Source: Cyanophora paradoxa
Lineage: Eukaryota > Glaucocystophyceae > Cyanophorales > Cyanophoraceae
Direction of reading: 5' to 3'
Length of the DNA stretch: 64,000 nt
NCBI GenBank assembly: GCA_004431415.1
Contig: QPMI01000089.1
Coordinates: 186,001-250,000 of the forward strand
The notes under the pieces are model-generated. The model had not been told where the DNA came from. It saw nothing but the letters and a program-made list of their open reading frames with translations, and searched no databases. Numbering within the stretch: position 1 is the stretch's first letter; each line of letters starts with the position of its first letter. Positions 10,433 to 21,266 of the stretch are shown here, piece by piece. A program made the position numbers and the translations under genes.

Positions 10433-13400
10433 TTAGGCGCGGGGCAGCTCGAGGAAGCGGGCGACGGCGGTGACGAGGCGGTCGTACTGGACTGGCTTCG
10501 GGATGTGCATGTTCATCCCGGCGTCTGCGGGTGGGGGGGGCGGGGGTGTCAGAGAGGGGCGGGGGTGTCAGAGAGGGGCGGGGGCGTCGGAGAGGGGCGA
10601 AGCGTGGGCGTGAGCGCTCTAGCGAGCCCAGGCCAGCTCCAGGGCGCCGCCGGGCTCCAGATTCGATTAGGGAGGGGGCCGGGGGTTCGTTCGTTCGCCG
10701 CGGACGGATGGGCGGACGGACGGACCGTAGCAGCGCATTTCGTCCTCCCGGAGGACGTGGGCGGACAGGGCGATGATGGGCGTCGCCGGCTGCCGCACCT
10801 CCCGCTCCAGCTCACGGATACGCCGCGCCGCCTCGTACCCGCTGCGTACCCCGGCCAGTGAGGAGGGGGGGAGGGGGGGGGGGGGGGGGGAGGGTGGTGG
10901 TGGGGGCCTCACTTGATCTGGGGCATGTCGATGTCCAGGACGACCACGTCGAAGCGGCGGCCCGAGGCGAGGCGCTCCTGAAAGGCCGCGACGGCCTCCA
11001 CGCCGTTCGACACGTGGTGCACCTCGTGTCCCGCCCGCTCCAGGAACTTCGTTGAGACGAGCGCCGCCGTCTTGACGTCCTCCGCGAGCAGGATGTTCCC
11101 GGGGCGCGAGGGCGGCGGCGGGGCGGCGGCCGCCGGCGCCGGCGACTCGGCGGCGACGGCCGAGGCGACCGAGGCGGAGCGGGTGCCGGTCATGAGCGGG
11201 AGGGAGACGGTAAACTCGAAGGTGGATCCCTCGCCGTACGTCGAGCGGCAGGCGAGCTTGCCCCGCATCAGCGCCGCGATGTCCCGCGAGAGCCACAGGC
11301 CCTGCGCGCGCGAGCAACCACGGCGAGTGAGCGGGCCGCTAGCTAACTAGCCAGCCAGCTAGGCGCACGATGCCGCAGCCGCCGGGGTCCTCGACGGAGG
11401 GGTCCCGCAGGCGGGTGAAGAGCGAGAAGAGGCGCTCCTGATCCTCCGGCTTGATGCCCACGCCGTGGTCGACGACGGCGATGGAGAGGTGGGCGCTCTG
11501 CTCCGTGACCTCCAGCGCCCCGACCTTCACCTCGATGCCCGTCCCGGCCTTCGAGTACTTGATCGCGTTCGTGATCAAGTTCACTGCGCCGCGCGCGCGA
11601 GCGAGTGAGTGAGAGGGCGCGGAGAAACACAAGGGGGGGGTGCCCCGTCCGGCCGGCCCGGCGGCCCGGCGGCCCGCCCGCCCCCGCGCACCGAGGATCT
11701 GCTTCAGGCGGTCCGCGTCTCCGATGCAGGGGCGCTCCGGGAGCGGCCCGACGGCCACGACGCGGATGTCGGAGCGGCGCGAGGCGGCGCGGGCGCCGGC
11801 GATGTTCACGGCGCCCTCCACGGCGACGAGAAGGTCGAAGGGCTCCTTCTTGAGCACGAGACGCTTGGCCTCGGCGAGGGAGACGTCCAGAATGTCAGAG
11901 ATCAAATTCTGGAGGTACTCGCCGCAGTCCGCCGCCTTGGTCACGTAGTCCTTCACCTCGGTCGGGAGGTCGGTGTCCGAGGCGAGGGCCAGCATGCCCA
12001 TGATCCCGTTCAGCGGCGTCCGTAGCTCGTGGGACATGGAGGCGATGAAGTTGGACTTGGCCGTGTTCGCGCTCTTGACGGCCGTGAGCTCCTTGAAGGT
12101 GGAGACGTCCTGCAGCACGACGATGACGCCCTCGACGGCGCCCTCGCGCGTGATCTCGGCGCCCGTCGTGAGGAGGAAGAGCCGCTTCTGCACGTCGGGG
12201 CGCGGCTGCAGCGAGAGCTCGAGGTCGCGGGTCTGCACGCCGTCCAGCGCCTTCGTGAAGACGGAGGAGAGGATGTCGGCGACGTCGTACTGGTCCGGCG
12301 CGAGGACCTCCATCGCCACCTGCCCGATGACGTCCTGGCGCTCCCACCCCAGCATGTGCTCCGCGGCCGGGTTCCACTCGCGCAGGCGGTACTGGTTGTC
12401 GAGGCGGAAGACGGCGACGGGGACGTTCGAGATGATCTGGTGCATCTGCTCGGCGAGCATATTGAGGCGCTTGGTCGAGGAGGAGATCATCTTGTTGATG
12501 CGCAGCGCCTCCGCCATCGTGTTGCCGACCGCCTGCGCCGCGTTGAGGCAGGACTCGTCCCACGGCTCGCACCGGTCCATCACGAGCTCGCGCCCTGCCG
12601 CCGGGCGCGCTCGGAAAAGGAGGAGGAAGGAGGGGAAAGGAGGAAGGGGGCGGCGCACATTTCTGGAACGAGGCGCGAGGGTTGAGGTCGCCCTCCTTGT
12701 CGATGGAGTAGGCGCTGCCGGGCGGGGCGCCGGCCCAGCTAACCTCCCGCTCCACCGCCGGGCGGATCCACATGACGTAGACCTGCATGCGCCACGAGAC
12801 TTGCACGAGGAGGGCCCCCGCCGAGATGCCCGAGATGAGCCGCGCCTCGGGTATCAGGTCCGAGAGCTTGTCCGTCAACTGCCGCACCGGCCAGCGTCAG
12901 TCGGCCTCGGCCGGACCGCGGGGGAGGGGGAGGGAGGCGGCCCTACCCAGAGGCGGCCAGGGTCGAGCGAGCTGGTGGGGGGGCGGTCGGTCAGCGGCGC
13001 CCGGGTCGGGCAGGGAGCGGGGGCGGAGAGAGGGGGGGGTACCCGGTCATCCACGTGCTCTCGATGGGATTCGTCGAGGAGCGGATCATCTTCATGGTTC
13101 GCAGGATGAAATCCACGGGGGGCAGCGGGCCCGTCCCGCACAGCACCTGGCAGGCCGCCCCGCCCGCCCGGTCGGCCTCGGCCCCGGACAAGAGGTGGGG
13201 GGGGGGGAAGGGGAAAGGAGGGGGGTACCTCGTCGTCGTGGAACACGACGCAGGAGCCGCAGGGGAGGGCGTCCTTGAGGGACGGCTGCCCATCCAGCAT
13301 CCCCATCAGAAAGTTGGTCTGGCCCCGCAGCCGCCCGAAGATCTGACCGCGCGCGGTGGCCTCAGTTGAGCGCCGGGAAACGGCGGGCGGTGGGGCGGGC

Positions 13401-14845
13401 GGGCAGGCCGCGCCTGCAGCTGGAGCTCCTTTGCCCGGGACTCGTCTGCCATGCGCTTCCGAGCCTTAATGCTCTTCAGAGTCCCCGCAAACGTCCGGAC
13501 CTGCGCGCGCGAGGGCTCGCCCGGCTTGCGCATGCCGCGGAGCACGAGACGCCGCGAGGCGCACGAGGGGCAGCAGGGCTGCGCCGGCCGACGTCAGCCA
13601 CGGCGGGGTGCGAACGGAAGAACCGAGAACGAACCATTCCTCTTGACGATGGGCACGTAGTTCTCGGTAGTGCTATGGAAGGAGAGGAAACCCTGCCGGC
13701 GGCGTCAAAAAGGAATTTCGAGCAGGGTGCGGGCCGCACCCAGAGCCCTTGCCCGGGTAGCTCAATCGCATAAACGAGGATTGCTTTTACTCCCATGTTC
13801 TGCGGCAAATCGATGGAAGCGTGAGCCACAAGAGAGAGAGCCGGCGAACACTGGAAGCAGTGCCAGAAGAACGAACTACGTAGTACTGCTGGCAGCAGTT
13901 CGTGTAGCCACGCAGGAAAGAGCGAGAGAGATCCGGCGGGCTGACGACGCCCGGCGCGATCTTCACAAGCGGGATCTGCGGGCCAGACACCGCCGCCAGA
14001 TACCGGTGCCGAGTCAACTGGAAGAGTTTGCGAGCTGCGTTCCGACCGTGAGCTGCTTTGAATACAGCTATGGTGGTATGTACTTACAGGAAAAAGGAAC
14101 GTCAGAAGACGGGAAGTTCAGACCCTTGAAGGTCTGCCAGCCTGCTTCCTTCCCACAGCGCAGGTTCTCAGCCATCACCCGACCGTGCGCGCCGCCGCTG
14201 CAAAGAAAAGCGTTAGCGATAGACTGTGGGATTCTCCGCTCGCCGTGGCGGTGCGCACGTCGCGGGCAGGAAGTGATAGATGAGCACGCGGTCGCCGAAC
14301 GAGCACAACTCGGACGTTTCCTTAATCATCTGGGTGAGGAGTTCCTCTTCATTGTCTATGCACAGAATCCGTTCTGCAACCGTGTCAGGCAGCGAAGCAA
14401 CAAGATCGAAACGCACGCGCACCGCTCGCTTCGTTGATGCTGTCCTTCATCTTCGCCAGCGACTCCGCGCAGTACTCTTCAAACTCGAGGAGGTAGTATT
14501 CCTCGGTCGTGTGGATTGAGCTGCACGCTTTGCGTCAAGAGGGGGAGCCGTCGCCCGAGCAGCGAGGGGTGCGTACCAGTGGAACTGCTTGCCCTTTGTG
14601 GTGGTGAACGCAACAGCGCGCCAGCTGTTGAAGTCATCGTTGCGAAGCACGGTGCGCGCCTCGGGAACGATCAGCGCGATGTCTATCCCGTTCGGCTCGA
14701 GCGAGAGGCTGTCCAGCTCGAAGCCGAGCCACTCGAAAGCGCGCTCCGAGCACCAGACGATGAACTGATCTGATGGCCGAACGACAAGCACGCACCCCCA
14801 GCTCTGAATCCGTGCTCCCTCGCATCGCTCTAAGTCGCCCCACAT
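10433..14845 (-). CDS. Phytochrome histidine kinase, PAS-GAF-PHY-PAS-HK-REC (spliced)
   Basis: Minus-strand multi-exon red/far-red photoreceptor kinase. ATG 14845 starts the N-terminal PAS (CEGARIQSWGCVL). The GAF follows: GDRVLIYHF (about 14280), GGAHGRVMAEN, GLNFPSSDVPFS (DIP motif as DVP), then LRGYTNCCQQYY with the bilin-type Cys at about 13895-13897, and NMGVKAIL. The PHY domain shows WIRPAVEREVSWAG and LNPRASF (about 12690). A PAS (NVPVAVFRLDNQYRLREWN) leads to the H-box ASMSHELRTPLNGIMGML (about 12020), N-box NLITNAIKYSK, G1 DHGVGIKPED and G2. A fused receiver has LLAEDV, phospho-acceptor region VVVLDIDMPQ, then NGYEAARRI, ALSAHVL and HIPKPVQ. TAA is at 10435-10433. It would autophosphorylate and transfer to its own receiver. 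Some PHY exons (13.7-12.9 kb) are unresolved. Confidence 0.85.
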
Positions 14846-16495
14846 AGCGGCGCGCGACTGCGCGAACTGTGCGGATGCTGACGATGCAACGGCTTGCTTC
14901 TGCGTCTAGCTATCGAACGTGTTGCGAGAAAGCCGGTCACGCAGCCCCGCGCTGAGGCCCCGCTCTGCTCACAACTTCGAACTTCTTCCCCCCTGCCGAG
15001 GGGGGTTCAACCTGCTTTTTGGTCACGGGGTCCGTCGGTTGGCCAGCGTGACCGGCAGTGTCCGGCACGGACACCCACTGTACATGTGTCACCCAGCTGC
15101 AGGGCCCGGGGCCCGGGCCTGTCACGGTCACAGCCTCACAGGCTGTCACGGTCAGATCAGTCACTGAGTGCTGTCAGTGCAGCCTAGGCCTGTCACGGTC
15201 AGAGCTCGAGCCTCAGGGGCCTGTCACCCGGCGCGCAGGCTAGCGCTAGCCTAGTAGCGCTACGTATACGGTCACCCCGGGCCCGGGTAGCGCTGCGCTT
15301 GCCAGCCTGCAGCTCAGCGGCTGCAGCTGGCAGTTGCCGCAGTGCGTCGAGTCGTACCGTAGTACCGTAGTACTAGTAGTACCGTACTACCGGTAGTACG
15401 CGTGGGCCGCGGCGTGGCCCAGTGGGCCGCGTGGCACGGTCATGATCATGATCACCGGGTGCTGCTGTCACAGTGTCGAGTCACTGTCGACGTCCGACGG
15501 TCAGCCTCATGATCAGCGGCCGGGCCGGCGCCGCGGCGCCTGCAGCTGCTGTACATGTCGGGCTGCTGACCGTCCGGGATCCGACGGCCGCCGCTGCGGC
15601 TAGCCTCGAGCTCGCCGAGTCGAGCTCACGACGTCCGACGTCCGTAAGCTTGCAAAGCCTTGCATGCGCATTGCGCACCCGTGATCATGGCCGTCGACGT
15701 CACCGATTTTAATCCTGCACCATATACTATGATCCGATGATCATGATACGTACGCGTGGCACCGTACCGTAAGTACGGGTGGCCCGGGGTGGGCCGGGGT
15801 GGCACACTGGCACTGCGCAAATTAGCAACGCGATGCGCACTAGCTGCGCATGCGCATATGCGCACTGCGGCATGCGGGCAGTCTGCCGCAGTGCGGCATG
15901 CCGCGCGCGCGGCAGCAGCACTGCGGCAGCTCAGCGGCTAGCGCTGCTGTCGATCAGACTCCGAGGCTCGGATCAGTGTGCTCCTGTGTGCAGCAGCACT
16001 GCGGCGGCAGCGCTAGCTGCAGTCTGGTCGGGCGAGCTCGCGCGCATGCCGCTCTGTCCCGCACAGGCGGCACAGCCTGGCAGCGCTATATATGCCGCTA
16101 CCGGTAGCGCTAGACGCCGCGGCGCCGCCGCCCGGCCCGCACGCGACCGGGGTCCGACGGTCACCGGGCCGGCGGGCCCGGCCCGGCCCCGCCGCCCGCT
16201 ACGCGTATAAGTACTTGATACTACTTGGACGGGATCTCGATTAATCAAGATTTCAGACCCTACTTTGTCAACACAAAAGAGCGTCTTATCGATCGGAAGC
16301 ACAAGCATATCGTATGCGAAAACCTATGCCGAAGCATTCTAGGGGCAAACACAAACAAACTACCGCAAAAGCAACCCATACGGAAGAATAACACGGGGAT
16401 CGGAATAACCAGATGCTATCGAAGGCGAGCTGGAGAAATATGCAGACAAGCCTACCTACTGTGAGGACGTATACACGAAGGAGGGGAGGCGGTCC
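14846..16495. promoter_or_regulatory. Upstream region of the phytochrome kinase gene, palindrome-rich
   Basis: 1.65 kb between two co-oriented phytochrome genes. It should contain the promoter of the kinase gene and the 3' end of the bHLH-phytochrome gene. It is rich in short palindromes (GTAGTAC arrays at 15353-15395, GCTAGC, GCATGC) and holds three exact copies of CTGTCACGGTCA at 15119, 15143 and 15190. No coding exon was recognised. Confidence 0.4.
15119..15201 (+). repeat. Three direct copies of CTGTCACGGTCA
   Basis: The 12-mer occurs at 15119-15130, 15143-15154 and 15190-15201, about 270-360 bp upstream of the predicted start of the phytochrome kinase. Spacing is 24 and 47 bp. It may be a repeated factor-binding site; no known element is claimed. 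Confidence 0.5.
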
Positions 16496-19400
16496 TTAGC
16501 CCTGCATCATGTGCTGGGGCGGGGAGGAGGCGACCGACGAGGCGGCGAGGGGCGTGCCGGGAGCTGTCTGCGAGGACGTCGCTATGTGCACCGCGTTGAA
16601 GCACGGGAGCCACTTCTGCGGGGGGCGTCAGTCCGCGAACGAAGGGAGGGCCCAGACTCGGGAGGGGAAGAGCGATGGCGCGCCTTGACGAGCTCGAAAA
16701 GGACGCTCTGGGAGTAGGCACGGGCGGCGATCACTTCCGGCCCGACGCTCGCCGGCGCGTGCGCCATGTTCGTCTCCGGGTGAAGAATCGCGATGACGCC
16801 TGACAGGCGTCAGCGGAGGCTGCTCGCGGGGCGGGGGCGGGGTCGGGGAGTGCGCGGGCACCGATGGCGTTGCCGTCGGCGTCGCGGCGAGGGGCGGCGT
16901 AGAGCGTGCACTGCATTCCGCCGCCGCGGGTGCGGATGATCGTGTGGATCTCGGAGCCGACGTGGTGCGCCGGGGTGCTCGCGAAGGTGGAGGCGGAGGA
17001 GGAGGTGGCGGAGAGGGAGGAGAAGGGGCGGGCGGGGGTCCCCGGGTGGCCGTGGCCCCCCTGGGCGTCAGCGAGGAGCCGGTCGAAGAGGTCCCGGACG
17101 TGCCCCGCCTGCGTCGGGTCCAGCGCGCGGGAGAGGAACGAGGCGCCGATCATCTCGGCGCGGGGGTACGCCGTCAGCTTCGAGGCCATGAGGTTCCAGT
17201 CGGTGATGCGGTAGTCGCGGTCCGTCGCGAGGAGCGGGAGGGGCATCGTCTCCACGAGGCCGTCCACCTCCTGCTGGAACATGCCGAGGAGCTCGCTCCC
17301 CGCGTGCTCCAGCTTCTCGTGCAGCCGCCGCAGCGCCCCGTCCCGCCCGCCCAGCGTCCCCGCCATCCCATCCACCGCGTGCATCGCCGGCTGCGGGGCG
17401 GGGCGGGGCAGAATGAGTCGGTTCACGAGCCTGGGCCTCGAGAGCGAGGGCGCCCGCACCGCGAGGCCAATGGAGGCCACGTCGAGGACGGTCATGCGGA
17501 GGGCGCGGGCGCAGGTGATGTCGCGCTGCGAGAAGGCCACGGCCTTGCCCTTGACCAGCTGCACGTACTTCTGGAACGAGGCGCGCGGGTTCAGGCTCCC
17601 GTTCTCGCCCCGCACGATCGCGTCCTTCAGCGGGCCGCCCCAGTTCTCCTCTTGTATCACCTGAAGAGGGCCCCGCGTCAGTTGGCCCCGCCCGCCGGCG
17701 CCTCCGCCGCGCATAAATGAGGGGAAGGACCTCGGGCCTGAACCAGAGCGCGTACTGCGCGCGGGGCGGGGCGGGGGGCGTCGGTGAGGCGGCGGGCGCG
17801 AGGCGAAGCAGACAGAGAGAGCGGGGCGGGGCGGGGCGGGGCGGGGCGGGGCGGGGCGGGGCCGGAGGGGGGCTCACGTCGCCGGGGAAGTGGGAGAGGG
17901 AGACGGCGAGGAGGCCCGATGCGACGTCGCGGACAAAGGCGGCCCCCTCGAAGTGCTCCGAAAGGCAGTCCGTGCACCACACGTCGTCCGTCATGTTCGA
18001 GTTGAGCCACTCGATCAGGTCCCGCAGGTCGATCGGGCTCGGCGTCCGCCCGAATGTCGCAAGGCCGGCCGCCCGCGTGTAGACCGCCGCGCCCCCGCAG
18101 TCGAGGATGTCGAAGACGTTGGGGCGGCCGGTGCAGAGGCCCTCCGGGAACCGGCCGTCCAGGAGGAGCTGGTCGAGGAACTGGGCCTGGATCTCCTTCG
18201 CGCGCGCGATGTGCTGCCTTAGGTCCTGCTGCTCCTTGCGCGCCAGTAGGGCGGAGAGGACGCGGGAGAGTAGGATGCAGGCCTCGCGGTGCTCGAAGGA
18301 GAGGCGCTTGGGGGAGTAGGAGTAGCAGATGAAGAGGCCCCACAGCTTCTTGTCCTTGACGATCGCGTTCGAGATCGAGGCGGCGACGCCCATGTTCTTC
18401 AGGTACTGCGTGTGGCATCGGGAGACGGCCCGCAGGACGCTCTTGCTCATGTCCAGCGGCCGCTCCGTCACGGGGCTCACCGCCGGTGTCACCTCGCACG
18501 GCTCTGCAGCGGCGGGCGGGCGGGCGGGCGGGCGCGTCGGCACAACAGCGCTGCGTGGCGTAGCGGGGGCGGGGCGCACTGGCGAAGGCGTCGGCGATGA
18601 CGCGGACGCGGTTCAGGACGAAGAGGTTCCGCGCCACAGTCGGGATGTCCGTCGCCGCTGCGCGGGCGCGGAGGGGCGGCGTCGGCCAAGCCGGACGAGC
18701 CGGGCGGAGGCGGCTGGCTCCCGGGCAGCGGGCCGCACGGACGGAGCTAGTGGTTCGGTTCTTAGAGTTCGGCTGTGGTTCTAGGCGGCGGGCGGGCGGG
18801 CAGGCGGGGGCGCACGGAAGTTGAGGCCCAGGTAGGGCTCGATGCCCTCCTTCTTGAGGACCTCGGCGAGGACCTTGCCGTGGCCCTCCGCCCCGAACCG
18901 GTACACCATCACCCGGTCGAACCCCGTGATCTGAAACTCGCAAGTGAGTGAAACTTCGGCGCAGAAACTCCAGCTCTCGCGAGCTCCGGCGCACGTCGGA
19001 GACTTCGTGGGCGAGGATCTGGCAGAGCTCGTCGACGCTGGCCGCGTTCTCGAGGTTCTCGAGGGCCGCCCGGATGCGCCCCGAGTCCGAGAAGACGAGC
19101 GTGATGTCCCGGCTAAACGGCTCCAGCTCCAGGACGACGCAGGAGGAGGCCCGGTGGAAGAGCCTGCGCGCGGTTCGGGTACCTTTCAGGCGGCGCCGAG
19201 GTTTCTCCTTCTTCAGATTGGGGGCCGCGCACCCGTCCCATATGACGCGCTCGCCGTTGTCGCGGCGAATGGTGGAGACTAGGACGGGGCTCGCGACGCG
19301 GATCTCGCCCTCGTCGCCCACCGCGCTCTGGATGACCCGCACGGACTCCTCGTCGAAGAGCGAGGAGATGTGCTGACTCACGAGCTGGTCCGGGGGGATC

Positions 19401-20640
19401 GCGACGAGCGCTTCCACGTTGGAGGAGACCTGGGCGATCGTCCAGTCTGCGTCCCGGATCGCAAGGAGGATCCCGTGGTGCTGCACGGCTCCGATCGTCG
19501 CGATCGGCTCGTAGTTCACGCGCTGCGCCGTCACCGCGTCGATGAAGCCGTCAGGCCGCCCGTCCTCCACCAGCCGCCGCTTCCGCTTCGCCGCCGCCGA
19601 CTCCGACGGGCCCTGCACACCCACCCCGCAGGCGCGCGTCACGGGCGCGGCGGCGCAGGCGCCGCGAGCGCGCGGTCGCACCGCGTCCCCTATCGACATC
19701 ACCCGCAGCTTCTCCAACTCGTTCATTAAAGTCTCTTTGTCTTTCTGTAGCTTCGCGTTCTGCGGCGGGAGCGGCGTCGGCCCCCCGTGACCCCGCGCTC
19801 GAGGAAGAGAAAGAAAGCAACCTCGTCGGCCAATATGTTCAGGTGGTCGATCGCCTTGCCTGCGGTGCGGCCGGAGACGTCAGCCGCAAAGGATGCGGTC
19901 TCTTGTCCGCGGGGACGACGAGCGAACCGAGGACCGTCGCCTTGTTCGCCTGCGAGCCCGTTGTCTCCGGGACTATCCTCCTTAGCTCCTCTATGCGCTC
20001 GTTGATCAGGTCTCGCCTTCTCCTTTCCACCTCGCTGTGGTTCTCTCTCCTTCTCGCAGGCTTCACTTCGGCGAACTGCTTGGGAATGAAGATCGGCATG
20101 CCTCCGGGTCCCGCCATGATACCGACGGGCGCGAGCCCTGGCGGAAGGCCTGCGGGGAGCTGGAACGCTGTTCCCTGCAACGCGCCCAACGATGATGTTG
20201 GAATAAAAGTGGCGCCGCCAGTCAACTTGAGCCCGGCTGCCGCCGCGGCCTGCTGGAGAGCCGCCGCGCCAGTTTCGCCAGCATACGAGAGCGATGCCGT
20301 GTTACTCGCGCCTGAGCGGGCTCAGAAAACAGAAATCCGAGGAGAAAAGGATGGGCCCACCTGCGGCGCTTAGAGGGGGCGATGCGACAGAGGGGATCGA
20401 CGTTCCGGCCGGGGACATGGACGGACCGGCACCGCCACCCCCTACGGCGCCTGAAGAAGAACTGGATGCCGAGTACTGAGATACGGACGGCGAGACGGAG
20501 GTATTCTGGCCCTGCAGAAAGGAAATCCGAGAGATATCCGCGGGGTTCATCGGCATGCGATTCTACCGAGCACGATCACTTAGGCGCGCGTATCGAGAGG
20601 ACGGCAAGCAAACGCACGAGAAACATGCTCCTCGCATCCA

Positions 20641-20702
<62 letters not shown>

Positions 20703-21210
20703 TGTGCCTGACGCTCGCTCATGAGCAACCTGCCGGGGCGGAGGCCAGTCACGCAGGCGGCAATCGAGAAACACAGCAAGGAAGAAAAGTGAAGAGCTCA
20801 CGCTTGGAGCACGTCCTGATCGAGGTGGCTGCCGGGGCGCTGCAGGCTCGCTAGTTGCGCAGCCCGCAGCTGCTCCTCCATCGCCGATCGTTGAGCCTCA
20901 TGTGCTTGCGCCTGCGTCTGCTGAGCTTGGACCATCTGCTGGAACACCGCCGAGTGGGCCGGCTGAGATCCGAGGGCCCCCAGCTGCAGAAAGGTTGGCG
21001 TCTGCGGCTGTTGCATGGGAAAGCTTGGGGCAGCATGCTGTTGTTGGCCGAGAAGCTGGGCCTGCAATGCCTGCAGCTGCGCAGCGCCCAGACCGCCGCT
21101 AGCTTGCAGGTACGCACTGCGAGGCGGTAAACGACACAAACCGCGTCTGCCGGGGAGCACAGGGCGGCTCACAGCACGTCTGTTAGCGATGGTGGTTCGT
21201 TATCATCCAT
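16496..21210 (-). CDS. bHLH-phytochrome fusion: Gln-rich, bHLH-coiled coil, PAS-GAF-PHY, PAS; no kinase (spliced)
   Basis: Roughly 1,200 residues over about 17 exons. ATG 21210 (MDDNEPPSLTDVL) splices at a GTGAGC donor to a Gln-rich region with a polyQ tract. The bHLH follows: basic part ENHSEVERRRRDLIN (about 20048-20000) with the H-E-R set of G-box binders, and helix 1 to 19928. The intron 19927-19860 joins VLG to KAIDHLNILADE. Intron 19821-19760 adds NAKLQKDKETLMNELEKLR, and intron 19702-19613 (90 nt) leads to a KRKRR basic stretch and the phytochrome PAS (IATIGAVQHHGILLAI). GAF: ITGFDRVMVYRF, GLNF|PATDIP, and AVSRCHTQYLKNMGV with the bilin Cys codon at 18415-18417. PHY: YALWFRPE|VIQEENWGG and LNPRASF. 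A last PAS (LLATDRDYRITDWN, about 17220) precedes a short tail ending TAA 16498-16496. No H-box or ATPase domain is visible. It is likely a nuclear light-controlled transcription factor. Confidence 0.8.
17821..17862 (-). repeat. (CCCCG)n array inside a phytochrome intron
   Basis: A (GGGGC)n array on the plus strand, C-rich on the coding strand, inside the intron between the exon ending SHFPGD and the exon with ALWFRPE. It could act as the pyrimidine-rich part of the intron and could form a G-quadruplex on the opposite strand. Confidence 0.7.
20641..20706 (-). repeat. CAG repeat encoding a polyglutamine tract
   Basis: A near-perfect CAG repeat (CTG on the plus strand) of about 22 units lies within the Gln-rich N-terminal region of the bHLH-phytochrome gene, following MSERQAQ and preceding LDARSMFL. 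Donor GTGCGT then joins it to NRMPMNPADIS. Confidence 0.85.
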
Positions 21211-21260
21211 CTTCGCCCAACCTTCAATCCGAACCAAAACCCTGCCGGCAGCCGATATAC

Positions 21261-21266
21261 CACGTG
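21261..21266. promoter_or_regulatory. G-box (CACGTG) upstream of the bHLH-phytochrome start
   Basis: A perfect palindromic CACGTG starts 51 bp upstream of the predicted ATG (21210). The encoded basic region carries the His-Glu-Arg set known to favour this site in bHLH proteins. A self-regulatory site is therefore possible. The hexamer also occurs elsewhere in this GC-rich window, some copies in coding sequence, so chance is not excluded. Confidence 0.4.

Noticed and set aside
19839-20225. bHLH as an independent gene ending shortly after helix 1
   Set aside because: The frame after helix 1 (VLGSLVVPADK) matches nothing and breaks the HLH. Removing the 68-nt intron restores helix 2, and the next exon supplies the coiled coil that is in frame with the phytochrome.
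20641-20706. Poly-leucine protein on the plus strand
   Set aside because: The plus-strand frame has no flanking similarity. The minus-strand polyQ is flanked by exons that splice in phase within the bHLH-phytochrome gene.
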